A stretch of DNA of 64,000 nucleotides from Volutella citrinella (taxonomy: Eukaryota; Ascomycota; Sordariomycetes; Hypocreales; Nectriaceae), in assembly GCA_034401135.1 (NCBI GenBank), contig JAWZSP010000006.1, forward strand, positions 4,464,001 to 4,528,000, given 5' to 3'. The notes beneath the pieces were generated by a model. That model saw only the letters and a list, made by a program, of their open reading frames with translations, searched no databases and was not told the origin of the DNA. Both the position numbers and the translations under genes were made by a program. Of this stretch, positions 19,725 through 30,718 are shown in pieces (within the stretch, counting starts at the first letter, position 1; each line of letters begins with the position of its first letter).

Positions 19725-21502
19725 ATGACCACATCTAAGAAGCCCGACGTGGACCAGTCCGATAAACCAACCGAGGAATGGCATCATGTTCCTGGAGAAG
19801 TGCTGTCGCCAGAAGAGGAGAAGAGGCTTCTCCGGAAGTTAGATATCAGGTATCGTCCGCTTGCCGCTGGAACCCAAAGTATCTACCCAGATACTCAATG
19901 CCCTTGCTGACTCTGACATCTGCCAGTCTGCTGCCTGTCATGGCCATCATCTACCTTTTTCAATTCCTTGATAAGACAGCCATTCAATCAACCGCCATCT
20001 TGGGTCTTCGCGAAGATCTCCACCTCACGGGCGAGGAGTTCTCCTGGGCTGGTGCCATCTATTATTTCGGCTACCTGGTGGCATCTTACCCTGCTGGCTG
20101 GCTGATGGTTCGCTGGAAAGTTGGTAAGATGCTCACAACCGCAATGTAAGTGACGTCTCCCACTGGCTTTCAAGCCGACTATCCGCTCACCATAGCTCAA
20201 GCATTGTATGGGGTGCATCTGTCATGCTGGCTGCCGCGGCTTTCAATGCGGCCGGCCTGCTGACATCGCGCTTCTTCCTTGGAGTCGCCGAGGCACCCAT
20301 CGCGCCCGGTCTGACCATTGTTGTTTCAATGTGGTACAAGCGTTCCGAGCAGCCTCTTCGTCACGCCGCGTGGTTTCTTGGAAATAGTATTGGTGGCATT
20401 TTCGGCGGCATTCTGGCATATGCCATAAGGCTTATCCCATCGGTAGCGCCTTGGAAGGTATACACGGATCCCAAGTTCCTCCCTTTGCGTCAACTAACAA
20501 ATGTGCTTGCAGGCGGTTTTCGCCATATTCGGTGGTGCCACCGTGTTCTGGGGACTCTTGACCTTCTGGCTGCTACCCGACACTCCCATGACTGCCTGGT
20601 TCTTGAGTCCGTCGGATCGCGAAAAGGCCGTGGGTAGGGTCAGTGAAAACCTCACAGGCATCAAAAGCGACGAGTTCAAATGGTCACAATTCTGGGAGGC
20701 CATCACCGACGTCAAGACTTGGCTCCTCTTCTTCATGCAACTGGGCTGCAATATCCCAAACGGCGGTATCTCAACGGTAATTCATTTCAATATGTTCGTC
20801 ATTAGGCACAGTCTGACATTAGAATAGTTTAAATCCATAATCATCAAGGGGTTTGGCTACAGTACATCTCAAACCTTGCTCCTCACGAGCGTAGCCTACG
20901 TCCTGCAGATCTTTCTGGTACTCCTTGCCACTGGCGGCAGCACGCTCTTCCACAACACCCGAACATACTGGATGGTGTGGAACTGCTGCATTGCCATCAC
21001 AGGCACTTCCATCGTCTATTCACTGCCACAGGAATACATGTGGGCTAGGTTTGCAGGAATCACCTTGTCTGGTGCATATGCATCCAACTTTCCCTTGATG
21101 ATGTCGCTCTTATCGGGAAACGTCGGTGGATTTACTAAGAAATCTGTTGTGAGCGCCATTGTGAGTTTCAGACCAGTCCCTCAAAGAGCTTAACGTGTTG
21201 GTGTCTAACTGGCTCTTCAGACCTTTATTGGATTTTGCGCAGGCAACATTATCGGACCGCAACTCTTCTTCGCACGGGAAAGCCCAAGATATCCGTCTGC
21301 CTTCCTGGGTATGATGACTTGTCTTTCAGTCAACGTTGTCTTGTCCTTGGTTATGCGATTGTACCTTATCTGGGAGAACAAACGTCGTGAAGCTTTTACT
21401 GCTAATGGGCCTGTTGACTCTGCTGTGCAGGTGAGCGATGCGGAGTTGAACATGTCGGATCGGACGGATAAGGAGCTTCCCCAGTTCAGCTATGTCTATT
21501 AA
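19725..21502 (+). CDS. MFS transporter, anion:cation symporter (Dal5-like) family
   Basis: Structure join(19725..19849,19927..20145,20196..20457,20513..20776,20828..21160,21221..21502), 494 aa; the frame closes across five introns of 50-77 bp. After a hydrophilic N-terminus (HHVPGEVLSPEEEKRLLRKLD) come about twelve hydrophobic segments. The signature FLDKTAIQSTAILGLREDL in helix 1-2 and GVAEAPIAPG in helix 4 are typical of allantoate permease-type ACS carriers. These import organic anions such as allantoate, ureidosuccinate, vitamins or dipeptides across the plasma membrane. The divergent M20 hydrolase suggests an N-acyl or dipeptide substrate, but that is inference. Confidence 0.88.
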
Positions 21503-22011
21503 TTATTTTTGCAATAAGTCCAGCTCTGGCTGTATTTGGCCCCTCAGGGTGCAATACAGCAAACTTCACCAGGGGGAACCATGCTTGATAATTTGGCATA
21601 AACTTCGTGGGGCCGGACAGGACAAGAGATACAGGCGGCCAACACACCATGTAATACCGCAGCGTCTTCGAGCCACATGACGTTGAGCTAGGCATTTACG
21701 CAATAACGCCGAAATATCCCTTCGGCCTATTAACTGTTGTTAAACACAAGAAAGTTCAACGCCTACCATTAGAAGTGAGACGGTGCGCTCTTGGTTTCAT
21801 ATACCGGCAGCTAGCCCCTTGGTTCAAATAGATATGCCTTGTAGGGAACATGTGAGTAGAAGGGGCGAGGTGATATTGAAGCAGTCTTATTAGTCATATC
21901 AGAAAAATATTATCAGAAAAACATTTTCCTGTTTTGTCTGTTGAGGCCAAAGGCCAAAGTAAGAAGATATCCCTAGACTCAGCTGACCATTGTGACCAAG
22001 TGTTGATATAT
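21503..22011. other. Intergenic, no gene seen
   Basis: About 0.5 kb between the carrier 3' end and the alkylsulfatase remnant. AT-rich toward the right, no feature recognised. Confidence 0.5.
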
Positions 22012-23168
22012 CTATGGTGTTACGATGTTGAAGTTGAAGACAGGCAACCTCATCACCTGCGTGATCCTTTGTAACTTCTCGGTAGGCTCGCTTTCCCGCT
22101 CTTGAATGTCTTCAGGCACCTGCCCGAGCCTGACAAGGCTGAGGAGTTGCGCTTTTGTGAGCGAGCAAGGGTTAGCCGCCGTGCCCGGGGCCAATTTTCT
22201 GTAGATGAGAGCGCCGTTACTGAGAAGAATCTTGTACTGCTCGCCATCCGCATCTGTGAGTGGAGATCCATCTCGAAGGACACGTGCTGAGCTTTACTGC
22301 CATCTACGCGAACGGTGAGAGAAGACAGTATCTGATCGACGGTGGCCGCGAAGAGCACACTATCAGTGGCCGGTGCCGGACCGGGCTTCGGAGCCCCCGT
22401 GCGTAGCTCGAGGGCGGCGACGAGGAAGCTATCTCTCCACGGGGCACAGATCTGCGTCCAGGCCAGCTTCTCGTCTACCTGTGCTAGGCGACCCTTTGCA
22501 TCATCACGAGTTGGATCGGCGAAGATGACGCGGTTGAGCAGAGTGACGGCGAATCGAAGATCTTGTTTCTCCTCAAACTCGGCTGCCTTGCGCACAACCT
22601 CGTCAGCACCGCCCATGCAGGCGACATAACGCTGCGAGCGGATGCTCCCTGCCGGGTTGCCATCATACCAGCCCATGTAACGCTGGTAGACGCTCTTGAC
22701 GTTCTGGCTGAGCGAGCCGTAGAAGCTCTGGGCGTGCCAGGCCTTCTGGAGCCCCACGGGCAGCGTGAGCTCCTCGGCGATCTCGATGCCCGTGAGTCCC
22801 TGGCTCATCAGCATGACGGTTTGATCGTGGAGGAAGGCGTAAAGGTCGCGCTGCTCGGAGAGGAAGCGAGTCGTCTCTTGGACGCCCCAGACGGGCCAGC
22901 TGTGGCCACCGAATCAAACGTCGGCCCTGTCGCCAAAGAGCACGACGGCCTCGTCGAGATACCGCGACCAAGCCTGGGCGTCCCGGACGAGGGAGCCGCG
23001 AAGGGCAGTGATGTTGTGCAGGCTCTGGCTTGCGTTCTCGGAAATGCACAACGCTCGTCGGTCAGGAATTAGTAAGTTCATCTCGGCCGGTGCCTCCGTG
23101 CCGGGTGTCATCTGGAACTCGAACCGCACGCCGTCGATGATCTCGACCTGACCCGTCTCGCCGATGTC
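22012..23168 (-). pseudogene. Alkylsulfatase (metallo-beta-lactamase/SCP2 type) remnant
   Basis: The C-terminal half of an SdsA1/Bds1-like alkylsulfatase can be read: GQVEIIDGVRFEFQMTPGTE, then FGGHSWPVWG, YLHDQT, LMSQGLTG, the dimerisation helices, and the SCP2-like C-terminal domain (DADGEQYKILLSNGAL...SLTKAQLLSLV). Three lesions are visible. The 5' half with the HxHxDH zinc site is missing, homology stopping at about 23168 beside a minisatellite. An in-frame TGA lies at 22914-22916. A one-base frame change lies near 22256-22264 between DLHS and DADGE. The intact family hydrolyses alkyl sulfates such as SDS. This copy cannot be functional. Confidence 0.85.
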
Positions 23169-23410
23169 ACAAGCTGCCTTTCCTAGCTATTACAAGCTGC
23201 TGCAAGCTGCCTTTGCAAGCTGCTGCAAGCTGCCTTTGCAAGCTGCCTAGCCCGGCCGTTGCAAGCTGCCTGCCCGGGCCTGCTATTACAAGCTACCGCA
23301 AGCTGCCTTTGCAAGCTGCCTACCCGGGCCTGCTGTTGCAAGCTGCCTACCCGGGCCTGCTGTTGCAAGCTGCCTGGCCCGGCCGTTACAAGCTGCCTGC
23401 CCGGGCCGCG
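23164..23410. repeat. GC-rich minisatellite (GCAAGCTGCC units)
   Basis: Imperfect tandem units built from TGCAAGCTGCCT and CCCGGGCCTGC blocks, at least ten copies of the GCAAGCTGC core. It abuts the truncated end of the alkylsulfatase remnant. Related units recur at about 50.26-50.38 kb. Confidence 0.85.
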
Positions 23411-24178
23411 CCCGGCCCGACTATAAGCCCGGGCCCCCACATCCAGCTCTCTGATTAGCTGGCCTCTCTACCGACTTGAGGCCACGCTTTTCTACCGACT
23501 TGGCCCCCGGCCGCGCGCGAGGTGGCCCGAGCGCCTCACTAAGTGGCCTACCGACTTGTGTCAAGTCGCTCGCCGCCTAGCGGACAGGGTCAAGGTCGTT
23601 GCGGACTAGCAGGTAGGACAGAACACTAGTGGCTAGTATTAGCTAAAAAGAAAAAGTAAAATAAGAATCAGATTGTGGGTCAATCGGCGCCTTAGTTGCC
23701 GAGGCTATATAGTAGCGCTTTACTATGATGTTTACCGAGCCGAGCTACAGCGACTGCCGCGTGGAACATTAGCAGGCCCCCGCTTACTTCTGTAATAACG
23801 CCTTCCTGTTTCTAGGTATCGCGGCGTGGCCCATGAAGTCATTCAGCCGTTTCGTAGCTCGCCTCGCTCCCAGAAATCCATCTGGTGCCAAAATGCGTTT
23901 CCGAGGGCCCTCCGGCTAGTGTGGGCATCGACCAGGGAGAAGGCAACGCACGCAAGTCTCCTTTACGAGGTGTGAGGAAGCTAGCTACTTTGTTATTGAT
24001 GCTTCGCCGAACTCGCCTTACTCAGCCGATACATGAGATATTAAAATGGGTTGCCTCCTAACCTACAACCCAATGGTATTAACATTCAACTGATCCTCGT
24101 TGTAACTCCCATCTTGACCTCCCTCAGAACTAAGAAGCTAAGCGTTCTGTCCCTCCTTGATAAAGGAAAGTTGCCAAG
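23411..24178. other. Intergenic and promoter region of hydroxyacid dehydrogenase
   Basis: No gene seen. The left part is GC-rich and repeat-derived, the right part resembles ordinary promoter sequence and carries one CCGAGG site (23699-23704). Confidence 0.45.
23699..23704 (-). promoter_or_regulatory. CCGAGG (reverse CCTCGG) site
   Basis: Far-type hexamer about 480 bp before the flavocytochrome-b2-like gene ATG. Part of the recurring motif discussed in the findings. Confidence 0.4.
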
Positions 24179-25902
24179 ATGGCACTTACCGGCCCCGCGG
24201 TCGCAAAACACAACAGCAAGGAAGATTGCTGGGTGATTGTTCATGTGCGTCATGTTTCGTGACGAAGCAGACTCGTCAGGCCTTCTGAAATGTAACTCGC
24301 TAATCCTTACAAGGGCAAAGCTTACGATGTTACGGACTTTCTACCAGGTTGGTCCATCGACACTGATGTTGGTTTGACTTTGCTGACACTTGTGTAGAGC
24401 ACCCTGGTGGAATGGGGATCATACTCAAATATGCTGTGAGAAACCACTCACTATCTATCAAGGTGCATCTCGACGTACTGAAACTGACTTCGTGGCCAGG
24501 GAAAGGACGCAACTGAAGCATATGAGCCAATCCATCCCCCAGATACACTCGACAAATACCTAGACACGCTGAAGCACATGGGCCCTGTCGACATGTCGAC
24601 TGTTTCTCAACAAGGGACTGGGGAGCTATCTCCAGACGAGGTTCAGCGCCAAGAAGCAATAAAGTGTATGCCGTTGTTGGAACAGTGCTACAACCTACTG
24701 GACTTCGAAACTATCGCCAAGAGAACAATGAAAAAATCAGCTTGGGCATACTACTCGAGCGCTGCGGATGACGAAATTGTGAGCTTGAAGTTGCAGGGCC
24801 GTAGGTTCATCACTAACCTGCCGAATAGACTATGCGCGAGAATCACTCCGCCTTCCACAGAATATGGTTTCGGCCCAAAGTTCTTGTCGATGTTGCGAAA
24901 GTCGACCTATCAACCGTCATGCTGGGCAACAAAGTCGACATGCCCTTCTATGTGACTGCAACAGCCCTGGGAAAACTGGGCCACTCGGAAGGAGAGGTCG
25001 TCCTTACTAAGGCTGCAAAGAAACACAACGTCATTCAGATGATCCCTACGCTCGCATCGTGTTCCTTTGACGAGATCTTGGACGCCAGGGAGGGTGATCA
25101 AGTACAATGGCTTCAACTCTACGTCAACAAAGACCGCAACATTACTCGCAGCATTATACAACATGCAGAGGAAAGAGGATGCAAGGGCCTCTTTATCACA
25201 GTAGATGCACCACAGCTGGGCCGTCGGGAAAAGGACATGCGTAGCAAGTTCACAGATCCTGGCTCAAATGTTCAAAGCACTCGACGCATGGACACAGACA
25301 ACACTCAAGGGGCTGCAAGGGCTATATCTACGTTTATTGATCCATCACTGAGCTGGGATGACATTCCCTGGTTTCGGACCGTCACGAAAATGCCTATACT
25401 TCTCAAAGGTATTCAGCGGGTTGAGGATGTTATCAAAGCTGCTGAAGTCGGAGTACAGGGCGTGGTTTTAAGTAATCACGGCGGCCGACAGCTTGAATTC
25501 GCGAGGTCAGCTATTGAAGTTCTCCATGAAACAATGCCTCGGCTCCGAGAACTTGGTATACAAGATAAGCTTGAAATCTATATCGACGGCGGTATCCGTC
25601 GGTCTACGGATATCATCAAGGCATTGTGCCTAGGTGCTAAAGGTGTCGGCATAGGGCGGCCATTCTTGTACGCGATGAGCACCTACGGGGTTGATGGTGT
25701 GGACAAGGCAATGCAGTTGTTAAAGGACGAGATGGAGATGAACATGCGGCTCATCGGATGTGCCAACATTGGAGATTTGAACGAATCATTGGTTGATGTG
25801 AATAGCATCTCGAACCATGGCTCATTCCCAACTGATAATCTCGGAGTAGCTAATTACGATCCGCTCATCTCGCCGCCGCAGCGAGAACTGGCGAAACTCT
25901 AG
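24179..25902 (+). CDS. Flavocytochrome b2-like L-lactate/2-hydroxyacid dehydrogenase
   Basis: Structure join(24179..24244,24314..24347,24398..24435,24500..24778,24829..25902), 496 aa; introns of 50-69 bp, with two small early exons of 34 and 38 nt. An N-terminal cytochrome b5 heme domain (residues ~10-75; HPGG heme ligand, second His in YEPIH) is fused to an FMN-dependent alpha-hydroxyacid dehydrogenase. Catalytic His and Arg lie in LSNHGGRQLEF, the FMN phosphate site is IDGGIRR...GAKGVGIGRPF, and VDAPQLGRRE is conserved. The family oxidises L-lactate or related 2-hydroxyacids and passes electrons to cytochrome c. There is no obvious mitochondrial presequence, so it may not sit in the intermembrane space like yeast Cyb2. 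It opens the catabolic cluster. Confidence 0.9.
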
Positions 25903-26278
25903 CCTGGTATTAGAGAACATAGAGGATTAAATCTAGGGCAAAAGCGGTGGCGAGTCCGAGTATGATTAGGCTATGAGTTGAAATTAAAATATTTATAAAA
26001 CAGTCCATATCTATATTAATTTATTTATTATAGAGGCATATACTCTTTAATCTATATTAGAATTCAATTAAAACAATCTGAGCTATATAGACAAGATTAT
26101 CTAATAGTAAGTTAAGGTTTCCTTTCTTATTATAGATAATCAAGTTCACAGTCAGAAGTTACTTATAAAATTTAATTATAATCAATTTCTTTAATTTTGT
26201 AGCTAGATTAAAAGGAAAAAAAAAGGAAAAGAAAAAAGTCATATGTATGCGTAATCAAATTAACCTTGTTCTAGGCTA
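25903..26278. other. AT-rich intergenic between convergent genes
   Basis: About 376 bp of strongly AT-rich sequence with TATA-like runs and poly-A near 26210-26240. It lies between two convergent 3' ends, so probably terminators or polyadenylation signals and no gene. Confidence 0.5.
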
Positions 26279-28840
26279 TTAAATCTTGCTAGACTTCGAG
26301 TTGCGCTCTTGACCTTGCAAAGGAAGTTCGCAAAACCTTTTATACAGTTCTATAGCTGAGGGGTTTGCCACGCTGCCACTCGATACAACTTCAAAGCCGC
26401 TTACTATTTGCTTTATGTTATTCTCGCATTTCTTCCCGTTCACTGTGTAAGGGATGTCTGCAACCTCGAAGATGAACTTGGGCACGTGCCGCGGAGAGAA
26501 CTTCTCCCTAATAGCGGTTCTCAATCTCTGCTCAAGTTCTGCACCGAAGCTGCCTGGTACTTTCATCTTGATGAAGAGCAAGACCCTCTCCTCAGGGTCC
26601 GCAACTCTCTTCTGTCCCACGCAGATGCTGTCCACAATATCAGAAAACATCTCCGTCACAGAGTATATTTCAGAAGACCCGAAACGAACCCCAGAAGGGT
26701 TGAGGACGCCGTCACTAGAGCTTGTGGTTAATCAAGATTCATCAAGCGCCAAAACCCACTTACGATCTGCCAAGCAATTCAAGTCCACCAGTATCTTGAT
26801 GATGTTGGGCAAAGTCGCCCTGGTGCCAACAACTTGGTCCGAAACGTTCAAAGTATGATGACCTATACCTCTCGAACCCCCGAGGGCCTCTAAATTCAAG
26901 AGGCTGGCTGGGAAATGGTTTCGTGCAGACCAGCTCGCCAGCAGCACCAGAAGACGCCATAGAAACCAGTTCTTCTTTGGCTGCGTCAGCAATGTCCACG
27001 GCCATTCCGAGACATTTGACCTGAATCTCCCCACTGTATACAGGAAGAATTGGCGTCCCTCCCACGACTACATTCAAGGTCAGTGGTTAACACCGGGAGA
27101 AGACTCTAACAAGGCGGTACTCACAACAACCACAAATGTCTGTTCCACCACTCATAGAAATGAGATGCACCTGGGCTGGGAGCGCAGATTTGTAGATCCA
27201 ATCATACATGCCTGCAGATAAAGCGGAGCCGGTCGACGTTACCACTCGCAGCATTTTCAGGTCAAACAAATCTCCTTTATCAATCACATCTCAGTTTCAA
27301 CCTTTCAGGCGATCATGTATACAGAAAGGATACTCACTCGGAATGATTGACCGCTGTTTCAGCTCGGATAGATATCGCGGAGATGTCCCGAAAACAGTCA
27401 CGCTGCATTTTGAAAATGTTAAAAGCCGGACAGGTTGTTTTCGGAAGGCGCCACGACTTACCCGACCTCTTCGGCGAGTTCCCACAGGATAGTAGGCCTG
27501 GGGTGTAGGGGCGAGCCATCATATAATAGCATAGACTTGGCGCATGATAGGTTCAACAAATTCATTACCCACATTACCCAGGAAGTCTTGGCCGAGTTAG
27601 TAACTAGATCCGCCGTGTGATTTGTAGATACTGAAAATACCGTAGTGTACTGAAACACGACGTCCTCATCTTTGCGGACGTCGTTTTGTAGTGCCATGTC
27701 AACTTTGACTTTTAGGGCTACGCCCTAAAACCTCGTCAGTCGATATTCTCAAGAGGCAAAGGTCTGATAGCTCTTACCCCGGTTGAGTGAGTGATACACT
27801 TTGGTTTTCCGGTCTGATTCACTGATCAGCTGGAGGCGATCAATATAGGGCTGGACGCTGGGCAACGTACAGTTCCACCTGAAAAAAGAATAAATGCCGG
27901 ATGGGAGAATGGGAACATTGCGTAGCTGTCGTCTCGGCGGGTTGCGCGGTTGATGAATGATTGCCATGAGCAGCCATGACTAAATTTGGCCAGATCTTGA
28001 GAAATACTGCAGTATGGGATCACTACCACATCTTGCAGGCCTGTATAGCTTTGGTTAAACGCATGTGACCATTGGGCAATACGCTTTTCGAGGTTGATGG
28101 TCTTGGTAGCGTAGATGTAACCGTCATCAGCAAATACCACCTTGGGCATCACTTGGCCGTACCTCTCTAGGATAGCATCTGGTCCTAGATCGGGTGCCGC
28201 TGATGTCCAAATTGCTCCGATAGATAGTGTTGCGAGACAAAACACGACGGCGTATACCGAGTTTGATAGCACACCAGCAACAACATCGCCCCTCGTAATA
28301 TTTGACGCTTCCATGGCGCCCCGACAGATTTTAACTCGTTCATGTAGATCTCCCCATGTGACAATCTCAAGACCTGGAACGCCTTCCCTTGCAAAATAGA
28401 TGGCAATATCGTCAAAGTGGCGGTCCCTGAACATGTGTTCGACTATATTGAGCGATTCGTCGGGGAAAAACTTGGGTGGAGGAAAGAGATGTTGGGTCCT
28501 TTTAACCTAGAAATGAAACACAAAATGTCAACTCTATGGTTCATGGCTGCATTACCGCGTCCATCGAAGACAATTCAGTGCTAGGTTACGGTAGAGCACT
28601 CACCTCTGAACCCAAAGCAGGTCCAACGCTTCGGTTAGTAGGCAGGGGCAGACCCAGCCAGATATACGCATCTCTCCAGAAATCATTCGAAGACGTATCA
28701 TCGATTGACCACTGATGGAGATCCGCGTAGCTGTGCAAGCTCAGACCATGATTGTGATTTACATAGTTCATGAACTTGGCGATGTTTGTTTTGGCTGTGT
28801 TGGATGGTATCCACAGCGGTTGTTTTGATACTGCAGCCAT
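26279..28840 (-). CDS. Acetoacetyl-CoA synthetase
   Basis: Structure complement(join(26279..26714,26764..27067,27125..27274,27338..27402,27462..27586,27641..27724,27778..27813,27871..28506,28604..28840)), 690 aa, the usual length for the family. Eight introns (49-97 bp) and a 36-nt exon encoding TGKPKCITHSTG. ANL-superfamily motifs: ATP-binding P-loop FILFSGGTTGKPK built across three exons, FQYTT followed by WVMWVMN, LHLISMSGGTD-type A5, QGDFA, and LNPSGVRFGSSEIY. The order and the N-terminal KPLW-like start (KQPLWIPS) fit acetoacetyl-CoA synthetase rather than acetyl-CoA synthetase. It makes acetoacetyl-CoA from acetoacetate, ATP and CoA, feeding the thiolase at 43.8 kb. The C-terminus ends SSKI, a weak peroxisomal-type signal. 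Confidence 0.88.
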
Positions 28841-29033
28841 GGGGATTAGAAAATTGAGACGGTTTAGTCCCCGTATAGAAAATTAGGGAGATTTGGTAGA
28901 GCTTCTACACTGGTACGGTGTGGAAAATTTGACTTGATCTGTTTCTCCTGGCTTGGGGTAGTTGAGGTATTTGGTTGGCTGTCAACTGCCTTTACTGTCT
29001 TGCTCCACTGGCGTGTTTGGATTGGTACTAATA

Positions 29034-29039
29034 CCTCGG
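29034..29039 (+). promoter_or_regulatory. CCTCGG site
   Basis: Far-type hexamer about 195 bp upstream of the acetoacetyl-CoA synthetase ATG. Confidence 0.45.
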
Positions 29040-29154
29040 TCTCTTTTAGCGGTTCAGACTATTCTTAGCCACGCTCGGTTACATACTTTCACGGGGTCCG
29101 AAATACCCACCCAGTGGCTTTATTCGCTTCACACAAAACCCCACTCTTTGTTGA

Positions 29155-29160
29155 CCTCGG
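29155..29160 (+). promoter_or_regulatory. CCTCGG site
   Basis: Second Far-type hexamer, about 315 bp upstream of the acetoacetyl-CoA synthetase ATG. Confidence 0.45.
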
Positions 29161-29456
29161 CCGATTCGATTCGGTTCCCGTTCCGGTTTGGTTTCCAGCT
29201 TCGGGGACAAGTTGAGGGATCAAGATCAAAAGGCGCATCGAGGCGAAAATCAGGTTTCAAGGTTATTCAATTGTCAACTGTCAGCATAGAGAGGACTAAG
29301 AGGAGCTGTGTAGCTCCGTTCTCAATATGTGTGAAAGACTTATGTAAAGCTGTTTACTAACCTAGCTCAGTCCTAGACTTTTTATTGTGCTCGCTCTAGA
29401 TGGGTTTGTGAGATTGGCAGCATTCCAAGTCTGACATATCAAAAGAAACATAAGCG

Positions 29457-29468
29457 TTAGGGTTAGGG
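29457..29468. repeat. Interstitial telomere-like TTAGGG dimer
   Basis: Two tandem TTAGGG units in intergenic DNA. Too short to be a real telomere and could be chance. Confidence 0.4.
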
Positions 29469-29862
29469 TCACATCAAAAAGAATCAGGATAGTATGTAGT
29501 CTTACTAGATCACTAAGCATCAACTATCAAGTTCCCCAAGCCACCTTAGCGTAGCTTGCCCACAGGCCTAAGCATTGTTACGCGCCGTCTCGTTGCTGAT
29601 AGTGTAGATGTCTATTAGAGCCTTATCAACACCTGAAAGCAATCGCTTCGTCTGGTCACTTTGCCTCCGTTGGAATTTGACGTTAATTTGGCAACAAATA
29701 TTAGAAAATGAGTGGCTGCTGCATGATGTTGGCTTTTATCTCTAGAGGGAACGAAAGATTTATTGCGTGTCGCACAATACAAGAGGATTCCAAGGCGTAT
29801 GCTGCGTATTTGATTCATACCATCCTAATCATGTACGTATACTATTGTACGTAGAGTTGACA

Positions 29863-30431
29863 CTAATTGTCGACCTGGTAGATTTCATACTCGACCGCTG
29901 ACCCCTTGGAGTCCACGACAAATCTCCCCTCTCCAATCCACATTGCGTCTTCGACCCACTTGAACTTCGGATCGCTCGTCTCGATGATGGGCGATGAAAA
30001 CCACTTGTGGTCACCGTACTCCGTTGTCTTGGCGTCAGAAGACCACTCCAGCACCTTGTTTGCCTTTTCATCAAATGCGAGTCTCCCATGATAATGGATG
30101 TACAAGCCGTGACCATCGGCAGTTCGCGCCTGGGTCCTGACATCGAGATGTGCTATCTTGGAGGTTTGATTGACCTACAGTCCAGCAGAAGGGTCAGCGC
30201 TTAATTCAATTCGATGATTCTGATGGGAGTAGTAGGGGGCCAAGCTCTTACCAAAATCCAATCCCCTCCTCCCAGCAGCAAATCTGCCTTGAGTCCCGAG
30301 CCTTCCAGAGAGCCTGAAGTTATGGGAACGATGACTCTAGAGGAGCCGCCCTGGATAGACTGCAAGTCAAGGCTATTTTCGCGGGACATGTATCCTCTCA
30401 TGGTGAACTTGTGCGTCAATGTGGGAGCCAT
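29863..30431 (-). CDS. DUF3237 family protein
   Basis: Structure complement(join(29863..30174,30252..30431)), 163 aa. The intron is 77 bp (GTAAGA...CTGTAG), and the start at ATG 30431 gives MAPTLTHKFTMRG. The order RVIVPITSGSLEG, then ADLLLGGGDWILV, then AHLDVRTQARTADGHGLYIHYHGR, is the DUF3237 (UPF0311) beta-barrel pattern at full length. No signal peptide. The family's biochemical role is not established. Members often sit beside oxidoreductases in catabolic gene sets, as here. It is divergent from the SDR gene, with 441 bp between ATGs, suggesting co-regulation. Confidence 0.8.
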
Positions 30432-30648
30432 CTTTGAAATGCTCTTGATGTGAATAATACTGTTGAACTGAAATAACGTTGAGGGGTAGAGTTGTTTGGT
30501 GAGCTTGAGGAAGATTGCTGGATGAGCTGCACCCGTTAAATAATGGTCTGAGCACGCAATCCGTACAACTTCAGCCTTCCTTTGACGAGGCCACCACGAA
30601 TTGAACCCCATGGGGTACTTGTGGGGCCGGCCTTGATGCGGGGTACGA

Positions 30649-30654
30649 CCTCGG
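30649..30654 (+). promoter_or_regulatory. CCTCGG site
   Basis: Far-type hexamer in the DUF3237/SDR divergent promoter, followed 12 bp on by the related TCGGACGAGG. Confidence 0.45.
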
Positions 30655-30712
30655 TTTCTCGGACGAGGTCACTATCAATTTGGTCGTGACTTCAATTCAT
30701 GACTCCATAACA

Positions 30713-30718
30713 CCTCGG
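30713..30718 (+). promoter_or_regulatory. CCTCGG site
   Basis: Second Far-type hexamer in the DUF3237/SDR divergent promoter, about 155 bp before the SDR ATG. Confidence 0.45.

Larger units (their letters stand above)
28841..29862. other. Intergenic; promoter of acetoacetyl-CoA synthetase
   Basis: About 1 kb with no convincing gene. It holds two CCTCGG sites and a short TTAGGGTTAGGG telomere-like dimer at 29457-29468. Confidence 0.5.

Noticed and set aside
23213..23458. Open frame across the GCAAGCTGCC repeats
   Set aside because: The frame simply translates the minisatellite into LQAAYPGLL-type repeats; no start context or conserved sequence.
29457..29468. TTAGGG dimer as a telomere scar
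   Set aside because: Only two units; expected occasionally by chance in a genome, so not used as evidence of chromosome fusion.
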